Origin: Anaerolineae bacterium
GTDB lineage: Bacteria > Chloroflexota > Anaerolineae > Aggregatilineales > UBA3940
NCBI GenBank assembly: GCA_016926985.1
Contig: JAFGNO010000055.1
Location: forward strand, 1 to 10,378
Length of the DNA: 10,378 nt
Direction: 5' to 3'
Positions within the stretch are counted from its first letter, which is position 1. Every line of letters starts with the position of its first letter. Below, in pieces: positions 1 to 5,353 of the stretch. A model generated the notes under the pieces. It worked only from the letters and a program-made list of their open reading frames with translations. It was not told the DNA's origin and made no database searches. A program made the position numbers and the translations under genes.

Positions 1-1097
1 CACATCTGGATTACCACCCGTCTGGAGTCCAGCCATTCAGCAGCGAGGGCAGTATATCCCGGTTCAACAGGCAGCACCCGCAGATCAGTTGAGCCATCAG
101 CAGGGACAACGCAAACTTCAACCCCTGCTGATCCACGAGATCGGCGGACCAGCACGCGCGTGAGGTCTTCGCCAAAGCGGGCGGATAGATAGATGGCATC
201 CTCGTCCGGGGTCAGCAGAACCGGGTTTGACAACCCTTCAAACAGGACCAGAGTCACCGCATAAATAGCCGAATGCCCGGGATCGGCGACCAGAAGCCTG
301 TACGTATCTGGCAGAAAATCAAAGATTGTCCCACCCTGGAACGGCCCAAAGCCAAGCGGCGACAGCTCTCCCTCCGCAAGGAGGAAGTAAGTTGGGACCT
401 CATCATTGCTTGACGCGGACACCACAAGATGCCCTGCCGGCAAAGCCAGCAGTGGGGTCAGGTCACGTCCATTGGCCTCCTCAAGCCCAAACAACCTGAC
501 CGCCCCTGCCGCTGGCTCACCTGTTACTCGCCACAGCTCGGTGCCGATAGGGGCAGAAGTATCCGGATCGATAACCACCTGTTTGTAATACACCGCAGTG
601 CTGCCCGGTGACCAAATCAGCGATCCCAGAAGATCCGGGGTTGCGTCGATGCTCTCAATAAGCAGGGTGCTTTCCAGATCAAGAATATGGAGCAAGCTGC
701 CATTCAGCACCATTGCCAGGTAACGTCCGTCAGGCGAGGGAATCATTTCCCGGATCACCGAGTCGGCTGCAAATTCAGTAAGCTGGCGTTCAGTGCCCTG
801 CTGGATATCCAGTGCCCAGACCTGACCCGCCCGGCTGTACAGGATTACGATCTCCTCCTCCAGAGGCTCGCTGCGTTCGGGAGTCTCCGTCTCCAGAAGT
901 GGAGTCGAGGTCGCTGCCAGTGAAGGGGCAGACTGAGCCTCGGTCTCATCACCCTGCCCTGCTGGTGGCTCCGTCTCCAGTGCAGACAGGGACGGCGATT
1001 CAGGCCCGGATACACTACTGGAGAATACCGAGCAGCCGACCAGCATCAGGGCCAGCATCACAATGACAAGGCGCTTAAAGACAGAGATTATCCGCAT
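1..1097 (-). CDS. Predicted lipoprotein with beta-propeller-like C-terminal part (3' end cut by window)
   Basis: The frame is open without a stop from the ATG at 1097 to the window edge (365 codons), so the C-terminus is missing. The N-terminus is a lipoprotein signal: basic residues K8/R9, a hydrophobic stretch 10-20, and lipobox LVGC at 19-22, predicting lipidation at Cys22 and anchoring outside the cytoplasmic membrane. Residues 23-80 are a low-complexity Ser/Thr/Glu/Pro linker. From about 84 the sequence becomes beta-rich, with a TolB/WD40-like turn (SPDGRYLAMV, 121-130) and a second WSPGS turn near 162, which suggests a beta-propeller; this fold call is inference. A strong Shine-Dalgarno (AAGGAGAA) sits about 6 nt before the ATG and fixes the start. 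It lies 102 bp downstream of the permease pair, in the same direction, but has its own likely promoter. The function is unknown; a surface-exposed sensing or binding role is only a guess. Confidence 0.85.
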   Translation of the reverse strand, partial: MRIISVFKRLVIVMLALMLVGCSVFSSSVSGPESPSLSALETEPPAGQGDETEAQSAPSLAATSTPLLETETPERSEPLEEEIVILYSRAGQVWALDIQQGTERQLTEFAADSVIREMIPSPDGRYLAMVLNGSLLHILDLESTLLIESIDATPDLLGSLIWSPGSTAVYYKQVVIDPDTSAPIGTELWRVTGEPAAGAVRLFGLEEANGRDLTPLLALPAGHLVVSASSNDEVPTYFLLAEGELSPLGFGPFQGGTIFDFLPDTYRLLVADPGHSAIYAVTLVLFEGLSNPVLLTPDEDAIYLSARFGEDLTRVLVRRSRGSAGVEVCVVPADGSTDLRVLPVEPGYTALAAEWLDSRRVVIQM

Positions 1098-1136
1098 CCG
1101 GTTCTCCTTAAGATCATCGCACGACTTGATAGGTGA

Positions 1137-1164
1137 ATGGTATCACAGGCTGGGCTGGAGTCAA
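1137..1164 (-). promoter_or_regulatory. Likely sigma70-type promoter for the lipoprotein gene
   Basis: Read on the minus strand there is TTGACT (complement of 1159-1164), a 16-bp spacer, then TACCAT (complement of 1137-1142). The -35 matches the consensus at 5 of 6 and the -10 at 4 of 6. Transcription would start near 1130, giving a leader of about 33 nt that carries the strong Shine-Dalgarno. I see no hairpin terminator between the permease stop (1200) and this site, so read-through from the permeases is also possible. Confidence 0.5.
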
Positions 1165-1199
1165 CAACCTTGATGAATGTTTCAGAAAGCTGCTGTGAG

Positions 1200-2318
1200 C
1201 TACCGTCCAAGACGACGCAGGGATAAAATGGTAATCGTACTGACTGCTGCCGCCAAAATGAACAGGGCCGCAATACTGGGCCAGAGTTCAGCGATACCGG
1301 CCCCCTTTAGCATAATACTGCGCATGATCTCGATGAGATGCCGCACCGGCAGGATGCTGGCCGCTGAGCGCAGGACAGGGGGCAGCCGGGTGGTGGGCAC
1401 CATATAGCCCGACATGGTCAGAGCAACCATGATATAGATAAACAATATCGTAATGGCCTGCTGTTGAGTTCGTGAGATAGCGGAGATCATCAGGGCAACG
1501 CTGACCTCAGCAACCATATAGATCAGGGTCATCACAAGGATCAGCAACAACGATCCGCGCATCGGGATTTTGAACATAAAGATCAGGAGCGTGTACATGA
1601 TCGTGAAGTTCATGAATGTGATGATCATTGGCCCCACTGCCTTGCCAATGAGCAGTTCGTACTGGCGGATCGGGGTGATGGTCACCTGTTCAAGCGTCCC
1701 GATCTCGCGCTCGCGCACAATCGACATAACCGCAACCAGAGCAAGCACTTCCAGCATAATGAAGCAAAACATCGCCGTCAGTTCATAGGGTCTGGATTCG
1801 AGGGCCTGATTGTAGAGCGCCTCCTGCCGAAGTTCTATTCCGCGCCGGGGCGCAATGCCTTCATAAGCGGCAAGCGCAATTTCCCAACCTGTGCTTTCAA
1901 TAGCCGCCTGGGCAACCCCCAGGGACTCGGCTGCAACCAGCACATTTGATCCATCAATGATCAGTTGGACAGAAACCGGAACACCAGAGCCCAGATCGGA
2001 ACCAAATTGCTCAGGAATACTCAGCAGCACACTGACATCGCCCCTGTCGATCAACACCTCTGCCTCGGCAAAATCCTCCGGGTAGTAATTTACCGACAGC
2101 TCATCGGTGTTATCCAGAACAGTAATCAGGGTGCGGCTCAGTTCCGAACGGTCCCGGTCAATGACCGCCATACTGATGTCAGATAATCCTCCGCTCGCCC
2201 CGCCACCAATCAGGATCAGCTCAACAACCGGCGCTATCAATGTAAAAAGCAAAAGCAGGCGATCCTGCGAGAACTGGATCAGTTCTTTTGTAATAATCGA
2301 AAACAGGCGATTCAGCAT
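1200..2318 (-). CDS. ABC-2 type export permease (YbhR/YbhS/YhhJ-like), second of a tandem pair
   Basis: A 372-aa integral membrane protein with the ABC-2 exporter layout: one membrane segment near 20-38, a large extracytoplasmic domain (about 45-180), then five hydrophobic segments (about 181-200, 228-248, 256-280, 287-305, 345-365). The motif REREIGTLEQVTITP (202-216), just after the second segment, is the hallmark of the YhhJ/YbhR/YbhS permease family. Such proteins pair with a cytoplasmic ATPase to export drugs or other hydrophobic compounds; the substrate cannot be told here. It starts 8 nt after the stop of the upstream permease, so the two are surely co-transcribed and probably form a heterodimeric channel. 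The Shine-Dalgarno is weak (a TGAG shortly before the ATG), which fits translational coupling. No ATPase gene follows it. Confidence 0.9.
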   Translation of the reverse strand: MLNRLFSIITKELIQFSQDRLLLLFTLIAPVVELILIGGGASGGLSDISMAVIDRDRSELSRTLITVLDNTDELSVNYYPEDFAEAEVLIDRGDVSVLLSIPEQFGSDLGSGVPVSVQLIIDGSNVLVAAESLGVAQAAIESTGWEIALAAYEGIAPRRGIELRQEALYNQALESRPYELTAMFCFIMLEVLALVAVMSIVREREIGTLEQVTITPIRQYELLIGKAVGPMIITFMNFTIMYTLLIFMFKIPMRGSLLLILVMTLIYMVAEVSVALMISAISRTQQQAITILFIYIMVALTMSGYMVPTTRLPPVLRSAASILPVRHLIEIMRSIMLKGAGIAELWPSIAALFILAAAVSTITILSLRRLGR

Positions 2319-2326
2319 AAAGGCAC

Positions 2327-3445
2327 TCAGCCCAGCTTTTTCTCGAATAAGGTAACGGCAACTGCAACCGAAAGAATCCCCATGACCAGCAGGACACCGT
2401 AGTCAAACAGGTAAGCGGTGATCGGCAAACCCTTCAGGGCAATGGCGCGTGATATATAGATGTAGTGTGTGGTGGGTAGAAACTGGGCAAATAACCAGGA
2501 GCCAAAGTTGGATGGATCAACCGGGTCAGAAAGACCGCTCATCAAAAACCCGGGCATGAACAGCATCAGCAGGATGATAACCATTGCCGTCTGCTGGGAA
2601 CGGGCAAAGTGAGCAACGATCAGGCTGAAGCCCATGCAGGCAAGCAAATATGCGGCTGTAGCAAGGATATACAGAAGCAAGCTTCCCCGAAAAGGAACCC
2701 CGAACCATAAACGCGACACACCCAGCGCAATCAGCGCGCTCAGCACGCCCAGCGACACATAGACGAAGATTTTGCCCAAAAGCACATCCGAACCAAGCAC
2801 CGGGGTGGTCACCAGCTGCTCCAGCGTGCCGGTTTCTTTCTCCCTGGTCACGCCAAGCGCAACCGCCATTCCGGGCAGGATCAACACAAGCGCCATCAGG
2901 CCAGGAACCATTGAATGCTGGGAGGACAGGTTTTCATTGAACCAGACGCGCGCTCGAACATCAATCGGGGGGGCTCCGCCCACCCCCATTTCCGCGGCAA
3001 AAAGGTGTGTACGAGTTTCCACTGCCCCCATGACCTGGCGAGCAGCACCCGCGTCGACCCCATCTACGATATTGTGGACATAAGCCAGCCCGCCGCCAGA
3101 CAGCGCAGCGCCAAAGCCCGGCGGTATGACCAGCGCCGAATTGACGCGCCCATTTTCAAGCAGCCTGACAGCCTCATCATAGCTGCGCGGGCTGGCCGTG
3201 ACGGTGATATGCCCATCTGCCGTGAGCCAGCGCACATACTCAGAGGACTGGGGTGTCTGATCCATATCGACCACCGCAATGTCGCTGTCGCCGGCATCAA
3301 ACGTAAAAATATAAGCCAGAAGAGTCAGCAGCACTGCCGGCGCAGCAACCACCAGAAACAGCGCGCCGGGATCCATCCAGATGTGGACGAATTCTTTTTT
3401 GGCTATCGACCAGGTGCGCCTGAGCGCATTAAAGAACCAGCGCAT
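2327..3445 (-). CDS. ABC-2 type export permease (YbhS-like), first of a tandem pair
   Basis: A 372-aa membrane protein, the same length as its downstream partner and evidently paralogous. The first membrane segment is about 28-48; an extracytoplasmic domain runs to about 175 and ends in WFNENLSSQ (168-176), the region that reads WYNP in many family members; five more segments follow (about 180-200, 222-245, 255-280, 287-303, 348-365). REKETGTLEQLVTTP (201-215) is the ABC-2 family motif. It is the first gene of the minus-strand unit and begins in a 167-bp divergent control region holding a perfect 24-bp palindrome about 58 bp upstream of the ATG. The Shine-Dalgarno is poor (GAGAG close to the ATG). 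No ATPase or HlyD-type adaptor gene is adjacent, although such genes usually precede this kind of permease pair. Export by an ABC complex is well supported; the substrate is unknown. Confidence 0.9.
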   Translation of the reverse strand: MRWFFNALRRTWSIAKKEFVHIWMDPGALFLVVAAPAVLLTLLAYIFTFDAGDSDIAVVDMDQTPQSSEYVRWLTADGHITVTASPRSYDEAVRLLENGRVNSALVIPPGFGAALSGGGLAYVHNIVDGVDAGAARQVMGAVETRTHLFAAEMGVGGAPPIDVRARVWFNENLSSQHSMVPGLMALVLILPGMAVALGVTREKETGTLEQLVTTPVLGSDVLLGKIFVYVSLGVLSALIALGVSRLWFGVPFRGSLLLYILATAAYLLACMGFSLIVAHFARSQQTAMVIILLMLFMPGFLMSGLSDPVDPSNFGSWLFAQFLPTTHYIYISRAIALKGLPITAYLFDYGVLLVMGILSVAVAVTLFEKKLG

Positions 3446-3476
3446 ACTCTCAATCCATTTCGTTCGATCAATCGTA

Positions 3477-3489
3477 CCCGATTATCGGG
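3477..3489. repeat. 13-bp perfect palindrome in the divergent control region
   Basis: CCCGAT-T-ATCGGG, with 6-bp arms around one central base. It lies 32 bp upstream of the permease ATG. On the minus strand it contains GATAAT (complement of 3481-3486), a possible -10 box for the permease unit, although no good -35 sits 16-18 bp upstream. It could be a protein site over the promoter, or a small hairpin in the leader. Low certainty about role. Confidence 0.45.
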
Positions 3490-3503
3490 CAGGCTGCGAT
3501 AGG

Positions 3504-3527
3504 AAATATGAACTATCGTTCATATTT
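3504..3527. promoter_or_regulatory. 24-bp perfect inverted repeat, likely TetR-family operator for the permease pair
   Basis: AAATATGAAC (3504-3513), 4-nt spacer TATC, then GTTCATATTT (3518-3527); the 10-bp arms match perfectly. Length, AT-rich arms and the TGAAC..GTTCA core resemble TetR/AcrR operators, and ABC-2 permease pairs of this family are often controlled by TetR-type repressors (E. coli ybhFSR by the TetR-family CecR/YbiH). It lies 58 bp before the permease start and about 45 bp from the C-rich operator on the other side. No TetR gene is in the window. The link is inference. Confidence 0.6.
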
Positions 3528-3547
3528 GTACCGTATTTATATCACTG

Positions 3548-3576
3548 TTGCAGGAATTGGTCACCTGATATATACT
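3548..3576 (+). promoter_or_regulatory. Likely sigma70-type promoter of the zinc-ribbon/CsoR unit
   Basis: TTGCAG (3548-3553), exact 17-bp spacer, TATACT (3571-3576). The -10 matches TATAAT at 5 of 6; the -35 keeps only the TTG. The -10 overlaps the left arm of the C-rich operator, so a bound repressor would block RNA polymerase. Transcription would start near 3583, leaving a leader of about 30 nt with a good Shine-Dalgarno. Confidence 0.55.
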
Positions 3577-3590
3577 CCCCCCCGGTATAT
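3570..3590. promoter_or_regulatory. C-rich operator of RcnR/FrmR/CsoR type, likely bound by the adjacent regulator
   Basis: Perfect 6-bp arms ATATAC (3570-3575) and GTATAT (3585-3590) flank TCCCCCCCG. Read on the minus strand, the core is TACCGGGGGGGAGTA, one mismatch from the known E. coli RcnR half-site pattern TACT-G6-N-AGTA, and of the same 15-bp length. CsoR-family repressors recognise such G/C-tract sites framed by short AT-rich arms. The site covers the -10 box of a unit that encodes a CsoR-family protein, so negative autoregulation is the natural reading. Confidence 0.72.
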
Positions 3591-3595
3591 TTATC

Positions 3596-3601
3596 GGGAG
3601 G
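3596..3601 (+). promoter_or_regulatory. Shine-Dalgarno GGGAGG of the zinc-ribbon gene
   Basis: GGGAGG lies 11 nt before the ATG at 3613. It decides this start over the in-frame upstream ATG at 3508, which sits inside the palindrome and upstream of the likely promoter. Confidence 0.7.
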
Positions 3602-3612
3602 ATGATCACCGT

Positions 3613-3816
3613 ATGCCACTCTATGAGTATGATTGCCCGGGATGCGGCCAATCGTTTGAAAAGCGCGTCGGGTTCAGCGATGCGGATAAACGCCAACCCT
3701 GCCCTAAATGTGGCAACGCCCACGCCAAAAGGCGTATCTCGCTGATCGGTGGGATGAAGGGCAGCAGCCTGTCGGGTGGGTATCAATCGACCGCAGCCTG
3801 CGGGCCGGTTGGTTGA
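3613..3816 (+). CDS. FmdB-family small zinc-ribbon protein
   Basis: A 67-aa protein beginning MPLYEYDCPGCG, the typical opening of the FmdB-type zinc-ribbon family. Two CxxC knuckles, C8-P-G-C11 and C30-P-K-C33, would bind one Zn(II). After about residue 43 comes a flexible Gly/Ser-rich tail with one further cysteine (C63), as is common in the family. The name comes from a formamidase operon regulator, but the biochemical role of the family is largely unestablished. The frame extends upstream to 3508, but the GGGAGG before 3613 and the family N-terminus make 3613 the clear start. It is the first gene of a two-gene unit with the CsoR-family regulator, 60 nt ahead of it, downstream of a C-rich operator. 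A role as a metal/thiol-responsive accessory protein is inference. Confidence 0.88.
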   Translation: MPLYEYDCPGCGQSFEKRVGFSDADKRQPCPKCGNAHAKRRISLIGGMKGSSLSGGYQSTAACGPVG

Positions 3817-3829
3817 CGCGCCTCAGGTT

Positions 3830-3850
3830 AACAGCGCCGTGTGCGCTGTT
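3830..3850 (+). other. Hairpin between the zinc-ribbon gene and the regulator gene
   Basis: AACAGCGC (3830-3837), loop CGTGT, GCGCTGTT (3843-3850): a perfect 8-bp stem with a 5-nt loop in the 60-nt gap. No T-run follows, so it is not a standard intrinsic terminator. It could protect or process the mRNA, lower downstream expression, or be a DNA-binding site. It covers the alternative GTG start at 3841, which argues against using that start. Confidence 0.55.
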
Positions 3851-3876
3851 TCTGCCTTATCAAGCACAGTATAACC

Positions 3877-4149
3877 ATGCATATCCAGTCAGAGGAAACA
3901 CGCGAGAGCATCGCAAACCGCATGAAGCGGATCGAAGGACAGGTGCGCGGCATTCAGCGGATGCTGGATGAGCACCGGGACTGTCGCGACATCATCCAAC
4001 AACTGGCTGCCATCCGCTCGGCGGTGCAGCAGGCTGGCCTGGCAGTAATGCGTGAGTATGCCGGGCAGTGTCTGGGTAACCCGGAAACAGAGATTGACCA
4101 TGACGAGGTAGTAGCATACCTGATCGATTCGCTGAGTAAGTGGGCATGA
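3877..4149 (+). CDS. CsoR/CstR-family (DUF156) thiol- or metal-sensing repressor
   Basis: A 90-aa all-helical protein of the CsoR/RcnR/CstR/FrmR repressor family, which binds G/C-tract operators as a tetramer and releases them on ligand binding. The hallmark is the helix RMKRIEGQVRGIQRML (15-30), followed by C36 in HRDCRDI and C65 in YAGQC. C36 and C65 align exactly with the Cys ligands of M. tuberculosis CsoR (C36, C65), but the third Cu(I) ligand, His61, is Tyr here. A two-cysteine site without that His is the pattern of CstR persulfide sensors, so copper sensing is doubtful and reactive sulfur or another thiol reagent is more likely (inference). I chose ATG 3877 because it gives the normal family length; a GTG at 3841 would add 12 residues but lies in a hairpin. 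No Shine-Dalgarno is visible, so translation may depend on coupling. An intrinsic terminator follows. Confidence 0.88.
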   Translation: MHIQSEETRESIANRMKRIEGQVRGIQRMLDEHRDCRDIIQQLAAIRSAVQQAGLAVMREYAGQCLGNPETEIDHDEVVAYLIDSLSKWA

Positions 4150-4176
4150 CCCATCAAGCACAGGTCCACAAGAATC

Positions 4177-4200
4177 AAACAGCCGCCTGGCTGTTTTTTT
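4177..4200 (+). terminator. Intrinsic terminator after the CsoR-family gene
   Basis: AAACAGCC (4177-4184), loop GCCT, GGCTGTTT (4189-4196): a perfect 8-bp stem that runs into an unbroken seven-T tract (4194-4200). It ends the zinc-ribbon/regulator unit 27 nt after its stop codon and separates it from the femX cluster. Confidence 0.9.
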
Positions 4201-4201
4201 G

Positions 4202-4230
4202 TTCGTAACCAGCGAATGAATGGATATAAT
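4202..4230 (+). promoter_or_regulatory. Promoter of the first femX gene; implies a leaderless mRNA
   Basis: A perfect -10 box, TATAAT (4225-4230), lies 7 nt before the ATG at 4238, so transcription would begin at or next to that A. At 17-bp spacing the -35 is TTCGTA (4202-4207), a weak 3 of 6. There is no Shine-Dalgarno before 4238. This argues that the ATGs at 4220 and 4229 are not used. Confidence 0.6.
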
Positions 4231-4237
4231 GAGTCCT

Positions 4238-5293
4238 ATGGTTGAAAAAACGGAACCGTCCACAAATCATGCGTCATGGGACTTGTTCGTTCAAGCTAAC
4301 AGGGGACATCTGCTGCAGCTCTCGCGGTGGGGCGCGCTAAAACAGGCTTTTGGCTGGCGCTATGAAGTCCTGCCGGCGGTGGATCAAGGAGGGCAGATCC
4401 AATCCGGCGCGCTGTTGTTGTTCCGGAAGCTGCCGCTGGGCCTCGGAAGTATTGCTTACATCCCGCGTGGGCCGGTGGCAGACTGGAGTAATCCGGGCCA
4501 GTTTGAATCCTTGCTGGCAGCTATCGACAAACTGGCTCGCCAGAATCGCTCTATCCTCCTAAAAATCGAGCCAGATATTGCCGACTCACCGGCAAACAGG
4601 CAGCAGCTTCAGGTTCTCGCCTTTCGCGAATCGGTGCAGACCGTGCAGCCGCCAAACACGATCATTATCAACCTGGAAGGTCCTGAGGGGGATCTTGAAG
4701 GGGATAATGATGAAGTCCTGATGCGGATGAGCAGCTCAACAAGACGGAAAATCAGGGTGGCTTACCGCAGTGGGATCACTGTCCGTGAAGGGGAGCGCGG
4801 CGATCTCGATACATTCTGCCGTATGATGCAGACCACCAGCGAACGCAACCAGTTCGGCGCCCACAGCCCGGCCTACTTCCAGACCGTCTATGATCATTTT
4901 GTACCCGAACATGCCGCGCTGTTGATGACTTCCTATCAGGATGAAGACGTTGCCGGGCTGTTTGTATTCAGCTTAGGCCACCGATCCTGGTATTTTTACG
5001 GGGCATCCTCTAACACCGCACGTAGCCTGATGCCCACCTACGCCTTACAGTGGGAAGCGATCCGCTGGGCGCGCCGCCGTGGCTGCCTGACCTATGACCT
5101 GTGGGGCATTCCCGATGCCCCCGAAGAAACCCTGGAAGCGCAGTTCAAAGAGCGATCCGATGGGCTGTGGGGCGTATACGGGTTCAAGCGGGGATTTGGC
5201 GGGCGGGTCTATCGTACGGTCGGCGCGTGGGATCGAGTCTACAATCCCCTGCTGTACCGTCTGTATACATTCTTCATCCGGAGAATGTCATAA
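4238..5293 (+). CDS. FemABX-family peptidoglycan cross-bridge aminoacyltransferase, copy 1
   Basis: A 351-aa cytoplasmic enzyme of the FemABX family (GNAT-like double fold), which uses aminoacyl-tRNA to add an amino acid to the side chain of the stem peptide of a peptidoglycan precursor (lipid II or UDP-MurNAc-pentapeptide). Family marks: HLLQLSRWGALK (24-35), YIPRGPV (74-80), the acceptor-side RRKIRVAYRSG (169-179), TTSERNQF (199-206), and the strongly conserved block WYFYGASSN (251-259), MPTYALQWEAIRWA (265-278), YDLWGIP (286-292) and GFKRGFGG (315-322). The amino acid added cannot be read from sequence. Start: ATG 4238 is preferred over in-frame ATGs at 4220 and 4229 because a perfect TATAAT ends 7 nt before it, as in a leaderless transcript. 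It is followed after 60 nt by a diverged paralogue; a pair of such enzymes usually adds successive residues of a bridge. Confidence 0.9.
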   Translation: MVEKTEPSTNHASWDLFVQANRGHLLQLSRWGALKQAFGWRYEVLPAVDQGGQIQSGALLLFRKLPLGLGSIAYIPRGPVADWSNPGQFESLLAAIDKLARQNRSILLKIEPDIADSPANRQQLQVLAFRESVQTVQPPNTIIINLEGPEGDLEGDNDEVLMRMSSSTRRKIRVAYRSGITVREGERGDLDTFCRMMQTTSERNQFGAHSPAYFQTVYDHFVPEHAALLMTSYQDEDVAGLFVFSLGHRSWYFYGASSNTARSLMPTYALQWEAIRWARRRGCLTYDLWGIPDAPEETLEAQFKERSDGLWGVYGFKRGFGGRVYRTVGAWDRVYNPLLYRLYTFFIRRMS

Positions 5294-5318
5294 CCTGCTG
5301 CCGTCAATCAACCAGAAC

Positions 5319-5347
5319 ACGACAGCCCGGACGATTTCTGTTACACT
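5319..5347 (+). promoter_or_regulatory. Possible internal promoter before the second femX gene, again leaderless
   Basis: ACGACA (5319-5324), exact 17-bp spacer, TACACT (5342-5347), then only 6 nt to the ATG at 5354. Both boxes match consensus at 4 of 6. No Shine-Dalgarno lies before the ATG. The geometry repeats that of copy 1, which strengthens both calls. Confidence 0.45.
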
Positions 5348-5353
5348 AACCTC

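Noticed and set aside
3570..3590. C-run as a slippage or phase-variation tract
   Set aside because: It lies in a promoter rather than a coding region and has perfect arms and spacing for a CsoR/RcnR-family site, which explains it better.
3508..3612. N-terminal extension of the zinc-ribbon protein from the ATG at 3508
   Set aside because: This stretch contains the 24-bp palindrome, the likely promoter and the C-rich operator, has no Shine-Dalgarno, and the family N-terminus MPLYEY begins exactly at 3613.
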